A stretch of 64,000 nt of DNA, from contig NZ_JAMBOS010000006.1 in assembly GCF_023715705.1 (NCBI RefSeq), positions 1 through 64,000 on the forward strand. The letters are read 5' to 3'. Shown here piece after piece: positions 35,669-44,413 of this stretch. A program made the position numbers and the translations under genes. Every line of letters starts with the position of its first letter. Position 1 is the first letter of the stretch. The stretch comes from Halalkalibacter oceani. GTDB taxonomy: Bacteria > Bacillota > Bacilli > Bacillales > Bacillaceae_D. The notes beneath the pieces were generated by a model. That model worked only from the letters and a program-made list of their open reading frames with translations. It had not been told where the DNA came from and searched no databases.

Positions 35669-35746
35669 GGCAGCGAACTGAGCGGCATCAGGCGGGAAGA
35701 AAGGAAGCTTTCTTTTCCGCCGGTACCGCCGGATCGCTGCTTTTTT
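35669..35746 (+). terminator. Terminator of foldase lipoprotein gene
   Basis: Outer stem GCAGCGA/TCGCTGC followed by TTTTTT; inner GGCGG-AAGAAAG / CTTTCTT-CCGCC stem. Confidence 0.75.
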
Positions 35747-35968
35747 GCTGAGAAAGCCGATTTTTAAGAAAAACCCGCAAAGTGTTGTTCCATCCTGCCT
35801 TTACAGCGGCTAAAACGAATACAGCCACTTTTTCCCTCTATTTTCGAAAAATAAACTTGCCCGATGATACCGGCTCTTATACACTAGAGGTATCAATACT
35901 GTTCTTTTCGTCTTAGGAACAAAGGCGCAATGGCTAAGGCGGACAGGAATAATGGAGGAGTAGGCCGA

Positions 35969-36904
35969 ATGCAGTTGAACAATAACGGGATTTTGCTGGA
36001 AAGCGGTACGAATGAACTGGAGATTGTCATGTTTAAAGTCGCTCAAGGCACATTTGGAATCAATGTTTTGAAGGTGAGGGAAATTATAAATCCGTTGCCG
36101 ATCACCGATACTCCAAATGGACATGAGCATGTAGAAGGCGTCATCCGTTTACGGCAGGAGGTTATTCCAGTCGTTGATTTGGCAAAAGTGCTTAACTTGC
36201 CCGCATCGGAGGAGCCAAAAGAGGATAAATTTATTATTTCCGAGCTGAATAAGATGAAAGTCGCCTTTCATGTTCATAGTGTATCGAGAATTCACCGGAT
36301 TTCATGGGAGCAGATTGACAAGCCGAGTGAACTTGCGCAAGGACATTTAAGCCATACGATCGGCATCGTAAAGCTTGAGGATGAGATGTCCCTCTTGCTT
36401 GATTTTGAAAAAATTGTTGTTGATATTAACCCTGATACAGGGCTGAGTGTTGATCGTGTCAAAGCGATGGGCGTACGGGAACGGTCAGCAAAAAGAATTT
36501 GTATTGCCGAGGATTCGGCTGTGCTGAGAAAGCTGCTTTCTGATACATTAACGGAGGCTGGCTATACCAATTTGACTTTCTTTGAAAATGGAAAAATGGC
36601 ATGGGAGTTTCTTGAAGGCAGGGCGCTTGAAGGGAAGGACGCTGTTGCCGAAGTGATTGATATCCTTATTACGGATATTGAGATGCCGCAGATGGATGGA
36701 CATCATCTCACCTTGCGCTGCAAGGAAAGCCCGCAGCTTCAGCATATTCCGATTATTATTTTTTCTTCTTTAATTACGGAGGACTTGTTTCATAAAGGTG
36801 AGAAAGTTGGGGCCGAGGCACAGATCAGCAAGCCGGAAATTGTTCAGCTCGTTGAGAAAATTGATAAACTTCTTGCTGAAAGTCAGGCCCAGGCAACAGC
36901 ATGA
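35969..36904 (+). CDS. cheV: Chemotaxis coupling protein CheV
   Basis: 311 residues. CheW domain at about 10-155 (FGINVLKVREIINPLPI, EGVIRLRQEVIPVVDL), then a CheY-type receiver from about 178 with DSAVLRKLL, acidic pocket and phosphorylated Asp in DILITDIEMPQMDG. Couples receptors to CheA and adapts through phosphorylation. ATG 35969 follows GGAGGAG. No flagellar gene is nearby; in B. subtilis cheV is also alone. Confidence 0.95.
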   Translation: MQLNNNGILLESGTNELEIVMFKVAQGTFGINVLKVREIINPLPITDTPNGHEHVEGVIRLRQEVIPVVDLAKVLNLPASEEPKEDKFIISELNKMKVAFHVHSVSRIHRISWEQIDKPSELAQGHLSHTIGIVKLEDEMSLLLDFEKIVVDINPDTGLSVDRVKAMGVRERSAKRICIAEDSAVLRKLLSDTLTEAGYTNLTFFENGKMAWEFLEGRALEGKDAVAEVIDILITDIEMPQMDGHHLTLRCKESPQLQHIPIIIFSSLITEDLFHKGEKVGAEAQISKPEIVQLVEKIDKLLAESQAQATA

Positions 36905-36934
36905 GGAAATCCTGAAGGTCAATCAGCTAAGGGG

Positions 36935-36982
36935 GCCGGTGTTAAATGGTGCAATCATCCATTTAATCCGGCTTCTTTTTTT
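36935..36982. terminator. cheV terminator
   Basis: GCCGG-TTAAATGG pairs with CCATTTAA-CCGGC, then TTCTTTTTTT. The minus-strand small gene ends within it. Confidence 0.85.
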
Positions 36983-37067
36983 GCATTTGCTTCAAGCTTT
37001 CGTGCTGTTCTTTTGTCAGCAGTCCTAATTTAAGAAGCAGCAAGCCATAGAAGTTTGTTTTTGTCAT
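36963..37067 (-). CDS. Small conserved-looking protein of 34 residues
   Basis: Reads MTKTNFYGLLLLKLGLLTKE then QHESLKQMQKKKPD. It has an AAAGGAG site six bases before the ATG and ends in the cheV terminator, which fits a real small gene. A helical N-terminal hydrophobic stretch is followed by a basic tail. No family recognised. Confidence 0.55.
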   Translation of the reverse strand: MTKTNFYGLLLLKLGLLTKEQHESLKQMQKKKPD

Positions 37068-37224
37068 CACGACACTCCTTTATTTTTTGTTGGGGTTACA
37101 ACATATTATTCGCCGATGCCATAAAAGTTTCCTTAGATAAACTTTTATGGTCTTACGCCTGCTTGTGTTTTTTTAGACAGTCCGATAATAAATTGATATG
37201 ATAGCTAAGAAGGAAGTGAGTGAA

Positions 37225-37530
37225 ATGAACATTACAATTACAAAGCCGGCTTTACAATGGTTTAAAGAAGAATTTTCCTTTCCAGCCGAGGGAGAAAATT
37301 ATATTCGTTTATTCGCCCGCTATGGTGGATGCGGCTCAATTCAAAGCGGCTTTTCATTAGGAATCACGCAGGAACCTCCTGCTCAAATAGGGGCGCAGAC
37401 AACAGTGGACGGGATTATATTTTATATTGAGGAAGCCGATATCTGGTATTTTAACGACCACGATGTCACGATTAAATACAGCCGCAAGCTCGATGAAATC
37501 GAATTCGTTCATCAAAAATCAGAAGGCTGA
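37225..37530 (+). CDS. yneR: HesB-like protein YneR
   Basis: 101 residues. MNITITKPALQWFKEEF, then RYGGCGSIQSGFSLG, match the HesB/YneR family of bacilli with a Cys in the cluster-like motif. It is not a classical IscA because the C-terminal CGC is missing. ATG 37225 has AAGGAAGTGAG before it. Its last 19 bases overlap the convergent nucleoside hydrolase gene. yneR lies near yneP/yneQ/tlp in B. subtilis, consistent with the neighbourhood here. Confidence 0.82.
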   Translation: MNITITKPALQWFKEEFSFPAEGENYIRLFARYGGCGSIQSGFSLGITQEPPAQIGAQTTVDGIIFYIEEADIWYFNDHDVTIKYSRKLDEIEFVHQKSEG

Positions 37531-38450
37531 GTGGTAAAAATGTGAAAAACATGTTGAAGCACAGCTGTAGGATTGACGTCGAGCGCGATGCGTGGAAGAG
37601 GCCCCGCGGGTTGTTCTGAGAGAGGACGCAGATCGGCAACCGTCATTCCTCTGCTCAGTCCTGCCGCCGTAATAACCTCAACATGGTAGAGGCCGTAAGA
37701 GAACAGGTCAGGTTCAGCGAACGCGACGAGCGTCAGTAAATCATGAACCGGGATTGTGCTCGTGCCATTTTCCTGATTGTTGAAACGCTGATAAAACTCA
37801 GCCAGCCGCCGAATCAGCGGATTGGCACCTGCTGCTTCCATCTCGGTAAAAAATCTGGGTGGGTAAAGGACATCATTGGTGACATTTAAAGGAATGATCG
37901 TGAGGTTGGCCGCCTGTTGCACGACAATTTCTGCCGCTGCGGGATCGTCGTAAATATTGGCCTCGGCGAAGGGGGTAATATTTCCGGGCACAGAAAAAGC
38001 TCCCCCCATAAGATAGAATTCTTTGATGCGATTCATCAAAATAGGATAGAGCAGAAACAGCGTTGCTAAGGTGGTAAGTCGCCCCAATGTGACAATCGTA
38101 AGCTCTTCGGCATGCTGTTCAATCAGTGGAATCAGCTGATCGATGTTTTCGGACGGTTGGTCAATGAGCAGAAAGGGCTGCAAATCTCCCAATCCGTAAG
38201 GACCGTGGATCGTCGGCTGGACATCTGGCGCTTCCCCAGTGAATGGACGTTCTGCTCCGGTGAAAACCGGTATGTCGCTTCTCCCGCCTTCTTTTAATAA
38301 ATAAATGCTGTTGCTCAAGGCGTAGTGGCGAAATGTATTGCCGTATTCGGCGACAACAGCGAGAATATCGAAGGATGGCTGGCGTAGTGCATAGAGCAGC
38401 GCAATAGCATCATCAATGCCTGGATCGGCGAAGAGAATCATTTTTTTCAT
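37512..38450 (-). CDS. Inosine-uridine preferring nucleoside hydrolase family
   Basis: 312 residues. N-terminal calcium/ribose site ADPGIDDAIALLYAL, followed by VAEYGNT, LMGGAFSVPGNITPFAEANIYDDPAAA and VHDLLTLV carrying the C-terminal Asp. Hydrolyses the N-glycosidic bond of ribonucleosides for salvage. The canonical DTDPGxDD is partly altered (LFADPGIDD), but the metal Asp residues remain. Overlaps the yneR 3' end by 19 bases, convergent. Confidence 0.88.
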   Translation of the reverse strand: MKKMILFADPGIDDAIALLYALRQPSFDILAVVAEYGNTFRHYALSNSIYLLKEGGRSDIPVFTGAERPFTGEAPDVQPTIHGPYGLGDLQPFLLIDQPSENIDQLIPLIEQHAEELTIVTLGRLTTLATLFLLYPILMNRIKEFYLMGGAFSVPGNITPFAEANIYDDPAAAEIVVQQAANLTIIPLNVTNDVLYPPRFFTEMEAAGANPLIRRLAEFYQRFNNQENGTSTIPVHDLLTLVAFAEPDLFSYGLYHVEVITAAGLSRGMTVADLRPLSEQPAGPLPRIALDVNPTAVLQHVFHIFTTQPSDF

Positions 38451-38545
38451 GAGATCACCCTATAATTTTCTTTATTTAGTGTATGTGAGTGCCGCCCTTT
38501 TTAGTCGGTGAATAGAAAAGAGCAAATCAGGAAGGAGGGAATACA

Positions 38546-39088
38546 ATGAACGGAAATCAAGAAATCAATCGCTATCAGAAAGCAACGTTTGCCGGGGGCT
38601 GCTTCTGGTGTATGGTCAGCCCGTTTGAAGAACAGCCGGGAATCATCGCCGTCGAATCGGGCTACATGGGTGGTCATATCGAACATCCAAGCTACGAACA
38701 AGTAAAAGCAGGGGACAGCGGTCATTATGAAGTCGTCCAGATCACCTTTGATCCAGAGCTGTTTTCTTATCAAAAGCTGCTTTCCCTTTACTGGCCGCAA
38801 ATTGATCCGACCGACCCGGAAGGTCAATTTGCTGATCGCGGGCCGCAATACCGCACCGCGATTTTTTACCATACAGCCGAGCAAAAGCGGCTGGCGCAAG
38901 CTTCAAAAGAGGAGATCGCAGCAAGCGGCCGTTTTAAAAAACCGATCGTAACGCAAATAAAGGAAGCGGAAGTCTTTTACCGGGCAGAGGAATATCATCA
39001 GCAATTCCATAAGAAAAATCCAGCCGAATATAAACAGGACCGTGCGCAGTCCGGCAGGGACGAATTTATTAAAGAGAACTGGCGCTAG
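38546..39088 (+). CDS. msrA: Peptide methionine sulfoxide reductase A
   Basis: 180 residues. Active site FAGGCFWCMVSPFEE with catalytic Cys, followed by GYMGGHIEHPSYEQV and SGHYEVVQITFDP. Reduces methionine-S-sulfoxide in damaged proteins. No MsrB fusion and the catalytic residue is Cys, not Sec. AGGAAGGAGG before the ATG. Terminator at 39115-39150. Confidence 0.95.
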   Translation: MNGNQEINRYQKATFAGGCFWCMVSPFEEQPGIIAVESGYMGGHIEHPSYEQVKAGDSGHYEVVQITFDPELFSYQKLLSLYWPQIDPTDPEGQFADRGPQYRTAIFYHTAEQKRLAQASKEEIAASGRFKKPIVTQIKEAEVFYRAEEYHQQFHKKNPAEYKQDRAQSGRDEFIKENWR

Positions 39089-39114
39089 GCGGGCTTCAGC
39101 CGCTGCTATTGGGG

Positions 39115-39150
39115 ATGTGTCAAAAGAAAATGACTTTTCCTTTGACACAT
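39115..39150 (+). terminator. msrA terminator
   Basis: ATGTGTCAAAAG pairs with CTTTGACACAT around AAAATGACTTTTC, followed by TTCCTCTTT. Confidence 0.65.
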
Positions 39151-39195
39151 TTCCTCTTTATTCTCACACTTGGACAAGTTTTTCAGTATATAATA

Positions 39196-39211
39196 TTGTA
39201 AGCGCATACAA
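39196..39211 (+). promoter_or_regulatory. cre site (CcpA operator)
   Basis: TTGTAAGCGCATACAA fits the catabolite-responsive element consensus WTGNNARCGNWWWCAW at every position. It lies about 130 bases upstream of the esterase start, upstream of its best promoter, so activation or repression are both possible. Confidence 0.7.
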
Positions 39212-39270
39212 AACAAAGATCGACACGATTCGTCATTGTGTAAGAATCTATTAAAATGTTGTAAAAACTC

Positions 39271-39299
39271 TTACAAATCTATGTGAAATTTGATATGAT
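39271..39299 (+). promoter_or_regulatory. Candidate sigma-A promoter of esterase
   Basis: TTACAA (39271-39276) and TATGAT (39294-39299) with a 17-base spacer, 41 bases ahead of the GTG start. Confidence 0.6.
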
Positions 39300-39340
39300 G
39301 GAGATAATAGAATTGTCAGACATCTAAGGAGGGGAGCATA

Positions 39341-40534
39341 GTGAGAAAATTGATAAATAAGTTTACACTTTGGGCAAGCATTGTTTCATTGGCAGGGATC
39401 GTTTGCGCCTTAATTGTGATTATTTCCGTTCATTTTTGGACTCATACCGAAGCCGGCAAAGTCCCACCAAAAACAGCTGTGCTCCTCCATGCCGTTCATC
39501 ATAATCTTGTCACGCCGGATATGAAAGCGCCAAGCTTCTTTTCGCAGGGCGGTAAGCCCAGCTATACAAGCCAAATGATTGACATTCCTGTTTCCGATGG
39601 TAGTAAGATCGAAGCAAAGATGTACCAGCCTCTTCAGGAAGGTCCGCATCCAATTATTCTCTATTATCACGGCGGCGCTTTTATGGAAGGCTATGGCAGT
39701 ATTCATACACATGATAACATCGTCCGTTCTTTAGCAGCACGGACAAATAGTATTGTGATCGCGGTCGGCTACCGCGTCGCCCCGAAATACCCGTTTCCAA
39801 CAGCGATTGAGGACAGCTATGACGCGCTCAGATGGGCGGAGTCCCACGCCGCTGAAATCAATGGAGATCCAACGAGAATCGCGGTTGTTGGTGACAGTGC
39901 GGGTGGAAATATTGCGACCGTTGTTTCGCTGATGGCCCGGGATCGGCAGGGACCAGATATTACAGCCCAGGCCTTGCTCTATCCGCTGACGACTTTTCAG
40001 GATATCGAGTTTGATTCACGCCTCAAGTATGATAGCGGCTACTATCTGTTGTCACGAAATGTCATGCTCAGGGCACGGGATACGTATACGCCGGACCAGT
40101 CGATGTGGAATCTGGCTTATACGTCGCCGCTTGAAGCGGAGGATTTATACCGGCTGCCGCCGGCTTTAGTGATTACGGCTGAGTTTGATCCGCTTCGCGA
40201 TGAGGGGGAAGCATACGCAGAGCGATTAGCCGATCATGGCGTCCCCGTCGAGGCGATTCGCTATAATGGTGTGATGCATGGCTTCATTTCATTTTACGAG
40301 GTTATGTACCGTGGCAACCATGGTTTAAGCGAAACGGCGAAGTTTTTACGTAATTCTTTTGAAACGGAGCCGCAATATGAGCCGTATGAGCTTCACGTCT
40401 TTAACGGAGTAAAAGGAACCTCACAGTTGCGGGATCAGGTCGAGGCCTATGCGATTGGCAGCTTTTTACTTGGCAAACAGGCGCTTTCCTATTTAAGCCC
40501 CGAATATGCTTCAGGAGAAAGCCGGGTTCCATAA
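39341..40534 (+). CDS. Membrane-anchored HSL-type esterase/lipase
   Basis: 397 residues, alpha/beta hydrolase of the hormone-sensitive lipase group. An N-terminal transmembrane helix (about 10-32) is followed by the oxyanion motif YYHGGAF, nucleophile GDSAGGN, the Asp in TAEFDPLRDEGEAY and His in GVMHGFISF. Substrates are short-chain esters by family. Start GTG 39341 after AAGGAGGGG. A perfect cre site suggests carbon catabolite control. Confidence 0.88.
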   Translation: MRKLINKFTLWASIVSLAGIVCALIVIISVHFWTHTEAGKVPPKTAVLLHAVHHNLVTPDMKAPSFFSQGGKPSYTSQMIDIPVSDGSKIEAKMYQPLQEGPHPIILYYHGGAFMEGYGSIHTHDNIVRSLAARTNSIVIAVGYRVAPKYPFPTAIEDSYDALRWAESHAAEINGDPTRIAVVGDSAGGNIATVVSLMARDRQGPDITAQALLYPLTTFQDIEFDSRLKYDSGYYLLSRNVMLRARDTYTPDQSMWNLAYTSPLEAEDLYRLPPALVITAEFDPLRDEGEAYAERLADHGVPVEAIRYNGVMHGFISFYEVMYRGNHGLSETAKFLRNSFETEPQYEPYELHVFNGVKGTSQLRDQVEAYAIGSFLLGKQALSYLSPEYASGESRVP

Positions 40535-40542
40535 ATACATGG

Positions 40543-40590
40543 AGATGCATCAAAAGGAGTTGTTTTTTTTCCTTTGATGCATCTTTTTTT
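40543..40590 (+). terminator. Esterase terminator
   Basis: AGATGCATCAAAAGG pairs with CCTTTGATGCATCT around a T-rich loop, then T8. Confidence 0.85.
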
Positions 40591-40648
40591 AAATGAGAAG
40601 AAAAGTATAAAGGGAGAATTCAAGAGGAAGCGACGTCACGCCCCTTTC

Positions 40649-40888
40649 TTAATGCTGAGCACGTTTTATGAACATTTGCTCATCCTCGATCAGTCCGCAT
40701 GTCGCGCATTGCACCTTAAGCTGCGGCCCCCGGTAAGGAAGATGGAAAGGACCGGCCTCATCCGCTTGATAAGACTCCAGAATGTCACCACTTTTTGCAT
40801 CGATTTTAACAGGGGTTGCGACCTGCTCGATTAAATTAAAGCGTGAGCGGTTTGTTTTACAGTTTGGACAAAGATATGGATGTGTCAT
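40649..40888 (-). CDS. Small zinc-ribbon protein
   Basis: 79 residues. Two CxxC knuckles: YLCPNCKT at residues 6-13 and VQCATCGL near 58-65, spaced as in a zinc ribbon. Aromatic and basic residues between them could contact nucleic acid or protein. No family recognised. ATG with AAGGAGGGATTC upstream. Stands alone between convergent and divergent genes. Confidence 0.72.
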   Translation of the reverse strand: MTHPYLCPNCKTNRSRFNLIEQVATPVKIDAKSGDILESYQADEAGPFHLPYRGPQLKVQCATCGLIEDEQMFIKRAQH

Positions 40889-41007
40889 AGAATCCCTCCT
40901 TACGATAAGTATTTCCTTTTTTTAAAACTTCATCACTCGACAAATGAAACATTCTCACATAAAATGACGACATATGATTCAGGACGATGAGAGGAGGAGT
41001 GGAGTAG

Positions 41008-41877
41008 ATGAAAGAGTTTCATCATGCGCACAACATCCATGTTGGGCAGGTGGTTTTGAACGTAAGCGATTTACAGCACTCACTGAAATTTTATACGGAG
41101 GTGATCGGCCTCCGAGTCCTAGAGGAAGAAGCACGCCGAGCGTCGCTGACCGCTGACGGACAAGCACCATTGCTCGTGCTCGAACAGCCGGAAAATGTCT
41201 CGAAAAAGCAGGGGCGAACCACAGGCTTGTACCATTTTGCCCTGCTTGTGCCATCACGCCGCGAGTTAGCGGATGTATTTCGCCATTTGCTGGAGGTGAA
41301 ATGGCCGTTGCAAGGAGCGGCGGATCATTTCGTAAGCGAGGCGATTTATTTGGCAGATCCGGATGGCAATGGAATTGAAATATACAGCGACCGCCCAGCT
41401 GCGACATGGAAGTGGGAGAATGGCGAAGTGCTGATGGCGACGGAGCCGCTTGATTATCAACATCTATTGTCAGAAGAGGCAAAGGAATGGAGCGGGATGT
41501 CCGAACAGACGATCATTGGTCATATTCACCTTCATGTTGCGGAATGGCCGGAGACGGAAAAATTTTATTGCGACGGACTCGGCTTCGAAATCGTTTGTCG
41601 CTACGGACAGCAGGCACTTTTTGTTTCAACCGCCCGCTATCACCATCATATCGGCTTAAATACATGGAATGGTCTCGGCGCGCCTGCTCCAGCGCCGGAA
41701 AGCGTTGGGCTGCGCTATTTCACGCTCATTATGCCAAGCGTGGAAAAGAGAACGGCGGTCGTCCAGCGCCTTCAGTCACTTGGTTTCCCGGTAACCGAGC
41801 TTGATGGTCGCGTTGTGGTTGAAGATCCTTCAGGTACGGCCATTCACCTGCTTACGTATGGAGAGAAAGTCGTTTAA
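41008..41877 (+). CDS. Two-domain VOC dioxygenase (CatE-like)
   Basis: 289 residues with two glyoxalase/bleomycin-resistance (VOC) units at about 8-130 and 170-285. HVGQVVLNVSDLQHSL and HIHLHVAEWPETEKFY start the units, and YHFALLVPS, IYLADPDGNGIEIY carry further metal or fold residues. It resembles B. subtilis CatE (YfiE), a catechol-2,3-dioxygenase. Activity on catechol is inference. ATG 41008 after GAGGAGG. Confidence 0.82.
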   Translation: MKEFHHAHNIHVGQVVLNVSDLQHSLKFYTEVIGLRVLEEEARRASLTADGQAPLLVLEQPENVSKKQGRTTGLYHFALLVPSRRELADVFRHLLEVKWPLQGAADHFVSEAIYLADPDGNGIEIYSDRPAATWKWENGEVLMATEPLDYQHLLSEEAKEWSGMSEQTIIGHIHLHVAEWPETEKFYCDGLGFEIVCRYGQQALFVSTARYHHHIGLNTWNGLGAPAPAPESVGLRYFTLIMPSVEKRTAVVQRLQSLGFPVTELDGRVVVEDPSGTAIHLLTYGEKVV

Positions 41878-41935
41878 CTGAATACAGTCAAGGGTAAAAA
41901 GAGGTATGCGACTCAAGTAAGAAAGGAGTGGTCAC

Positions 41936-42277
41936 ATGCCTCTGACTGCCGAGCAGGAGAAACGGAAGCTCCCACCGAAGCATCGAAAGGATGAGAAACG
42001 GGCCGAGGAAAATGAGCGCTTTGAGAAGCTGTTAGATAAGCTGGAAGAGATGACCACGAACGGCCGCCTGAAGGATATGGCCTATCACTTCACGAACAAA
42101 AAAGAGGTGATTAAGGTCAATTTGCTTGCCGGCATCTCCCGCGGCGTCGGACTGACGATCGGCACCGCCCTGTTTATTGCCCTGCTTGTTTTTTTGTTAA
42201 GCCAGATGATTTCTTTGCCGGTTATCGGAGAATCTATCGCTAATTTACTGGAAGTTGTGGAACAATATCGTGAATGA
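41936..42277 (+). CDS. DUF5665 membrane protein
   Basis: 113 residues. A charged N-terminal half rich in Lys and Glu is followed by a DUF5665-like stretch: FTNKKEVIKVNLLAGISRGVG and one transmembrane helix with a Gly-Ala motif. Function unknown. GAAAGGAG before the ATG. Followed 25 bases later by a DUF948 gene, a common pairing of small envelope-related proteins in bacilli. Confidence 0.7.
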   Translation: MPLTAEQEKRKLPPKHRKDEKRAEENERFEKLLDKLEEMTTNGRLKDMAYHFTNKKEVIKVNLLAGISRGVGLTIGTALFIALLVFLLSQMISLPVIGESIANLLEVVEQYRE

Positions 42278-42302
42278 TAACAACAAACATTGAGGTGATT
42301 GG

Positions 42303-42749
42303 ATGGATTGGTTAGGGATTGGAGTATTTATCATAGCTCTTGGATTTGCTGTATTGGTCGGATTTCTCATTCCGGTTTTACGCAAGCTGACAAACACGCT
42401 TGACCGGACGGCGACCACTGTCGCCCAGGCCGAGAAAACATTGCAGGATGTCACAAGCGAGACGAAGCTTGTCTTATATAATACAAATGAGACGTTGATC
42501 GATATCAACCATAAAGTCGCGAAGCTCGATCCGGTATTTGACATCGTCGAAGAAGCGGGAAAAGCCGCCCATCATTTGACGTCGACTGTGTCAGCTTACA
42601 CGTTTGAGCGGAGTGAGCAGGCGAAAGCGGGAATCGACGCTGCCGAACGGAAAAATGTCAAAGGGCTGATGAAGTCAATTGCCTTCCTCTACTACTTACG
42701 AAAAGCAAATAAAGCGAAAACAGAGAAAAAAGCCGCCGTGCTCTCCTGA
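42303..42749 (+). CDS. DUF948 (YtxG-like) protein
   Basis: 148 residues. One N-terminal helix (IGVFIIALGFAVLVGFLIPVL) then a helical DUF948 region (TLDRTATTVAQAEKTLQDV, TLIDINHKVAKLDPVFDIV) and a basic C-terminus. YtxG in B. subtilis belongs to the general stress regulon; no sigma-B site was identified here. Terminator follows. Confidence 0.8.
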   Translation: MDWLGIGVFIIALGFAVLVGFLIPVLRKLTNTLDRTATTVAQAEKTLQDVTSETKLVLYNTNETLIDINHKVAKLDPVFDIVEEAGKAAHHLTSTVSAYTFERSEQAKAGIDAAERKNVKGLMKSIAFLYYLRKANKAKTEKKAAVLS

Positions 42750-42772
42750 TGAGAGCAGTAAGAAAAGGCCCT

Positions 42773-42810
42773 CCCGCAAGCTGAAGCTGATCTTGCGAGA
42801 GGGCTTTTTT
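42773..42810 (+). terminator. Terminator after DUF948 gene
   Basis: GGCCCTC-CGCAAG pairs with CTTGCG-GAGGGC, followed by TTTTTT. Confidence 0.85.
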
Positions 42811-42903
42811 GAAATGTCGTCGTTTACGAATCATCTTTGCAGGAGTTAGAATCACTACTTCGCAATTATGGCAAAAGGAAGCCCGTCTTTTACCCGATCT
42901 CCT

Positions 42904-44136
42904 TTAAAATGCCCAGTTTCCATTGCGGAAAAACGGCTCGCGTCGGCCGTCCTCATAGACGCCGTCAATGTTCATATCCGCTTCTCCGATCATGAAATCG
43001 ACATGAGTCAGGCTTGTGTTTAAGCCGTTTTTCTCCAGCTCTTCCTTGTTCATGTCCTTTCCACCCTCGATGCAGAAAGCATAGGCGCTGCCTAAGGCGA
43101 GATGGTTCGAGGCATTTTCATCAAAGAGCGTGTTGTAAAAAATAATGTTCGTATCAGAAATCGGCGAGCGGTGCGGCACAAGCGCGACTTCCCCGATGTA
43201 ACGGGCACCTTCGTCCGTATCGAGCAGCCGCTTTAACGTTTCATAGCCTTCCTCGGCTTTAAAGTCGATCACTTTTCCGTCTTTAAATGTTAGCGAAAAG
43301 TTATTGATCAGGGTGCCGCCGTAATTTAACGGCTTCGTGCTTGAAACCGTGCCGTTGACGCCGGTCTTTTTCGCTGAAGTAAACACTTCCTCCGTCGGCA
43401 TGTTGGCGACGAACGGAATGCCTTCTTTGTTGATGCTGCCGCCGCTGACCCAAATATGAGTTTCCGGCAGCTCAATCACGAGATCCGTTCCTTCCGCCAT
43501 ATAGTGAAGGGCGTGGTAGTGCTTGTCATTTAAGGCATGCATTTTCTCATCCAATGTGGCGAGATGCTTTTGCCAGGCCTCAACCGGATCCGGCTCGTTA
43601 ATTCGCGTTGCCGCAAAAATCGCTTCCCACAGCTTATTGACTGCTTCCTCTGTCGTGTCATCCGGGAAGACCTTCTTCGCCCAGCCTTCAGACGGAACGC
43701 CGACAATCGACCAGCTGATTTTGTCAGAGGTAATGTAGGAACGAAAGCCCTCCATTGCTTTTCCGCTCGCTTTATTGGCGTTGGCGACACGCTCTGGATC
43801 GACATCCTTTAACAGATCGGGATCAGAGCCGGTAATGCTTAAAAAAGCTGCCCCGTTCGCCGCAAGCTCTTCATAGCCTTTCGCGATCCATTCCGGGTAT
43901 TCATGAAAGGCGTCGTCAGGAGCGAGCTCGTATTTCGTTTTAATCAGTGCTTCGTCGCTCCAGTCGACGTGAACATTTTTTGCTCCGGCCTGATAGGCTT
44001 TTTTGGCGACGGCGCGGACAAGCTCAACGGCTGTCAGCGGCGTACGGACGACTAATGTTTGACCTGGCTGAATATTGACGCCGACTTTTACAGCCAGCTC
44101 GGCGTACTTTTCAATCTTTTCCTGAAAGCTGCTCAT
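42904..44136 (-). CDS. M29 family aminopeptidase (AmpS-like)
   Basis: 410-residue metallo-aminopeptidase of the thermophilic AmpS/T group. Conserved metal residues lie in the second half: MPTEEVFTSAKKTGVNG, ALVPHRSPIS, FYNTLFDENASNHLALG and HVDFMIG. Removes N-terminal residues from peptides in the cytoplasm. The ATG is preceded by GAAATGAGGAA. It is divergent from queC. Confidence 0.92.
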   Translation of the reverse strand: MSSFQEKIEKYAELAVKVGVNIQPGQTLVVRTPLTAVELVRAVAKKAYQAGAKNVHVDWSDEALIKTKYELAPDDAFHEYPEWIAKGYEELAANGAAFLSITGSDPDLLKDVDPERVANANKASGKAMEGFRSYITSDKISWSIVGVPSEGWAKKVFPDDTTEEAVNKLWEAIFAATRINEPDPVEAWQKHLATLDEKMHALNDKHYHALHYMAEGTDLVIELPETHIWVSGGSINKEGIPFVANMPTEEVFTSAKKTGVNGTVSSTKPLNYGGTLINNFSLTFKDGKVIDFKAEEGYETLKRLLDTDEGARYIGEVALVPHRSPISDTNIIFYNTLFDENASNHLALGSAYAFCIEGGKDMNKEELEKNGLNTSLTHVDFMIGEADMNIDGVYEDGRREPFFRNGNWAF

Positions 44137-44253
44137 ATCGATTCCTCATTTCTGTATCATATCTGTCATGATGATTTTACCAAAAATTTCACGAAAGGCA
44201 AAAGGATAGCCGCGGGCGGGTCATCTATGCTATGATTAAGGCTGAATGAAATC

Positions 44254-44290
44254 AAGAGGTTCGCAAACTCCCTCTATAAAAAACTATGCT
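44254..44290 (+). promoter_or_regulatory. preQ1-I riboswitch aptamer
   Basis: AGAGG (44255-44259) pairs with CCTCT (44271-44275), the loop begins TTCGCAAACTC and is followed by the A-rich tail ATAAAAAACTA, the class I preQ1 pattern. It stands before queC and should lower expression of the queuosine precursor operon when preQ1 is plentiful. Confidence 0.9.
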
Positions 44291-44320
44291 GGAAACTGTG
44301 CCTTGTACAGTTTTCTTGTT
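44290..44320 (+). terminator. Riboswitch expression platform terminator
   Basis: GGAAACTGT pairs with ACAGTTTTC around GCCTTGT, followed by TTGTT. It lies directly after the preQ1 tail, consistent with transcription attenuation. Confidence 0.7.
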
Positions 44321-44413
44321 ATGTCCGGATTTGTTCCTGATTTATCGTGAAAAACGGAACTGATCCGATGACTGGAGTTTATCGGATGCTCTTTCTCAAA
44401 GGAGAAATGAGAG

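Noticed and set aside
35860-35968. Sigma-D promoter before cheV
   Set aside because: A CCCGATGA box exists but no TAAA at the required distance.
38546-39088. MsrA as an additional selenoprotein
   Set aside because: The catalytic residue is encoded by a normal Cys codon in GCFWC and there is no internal TGA.
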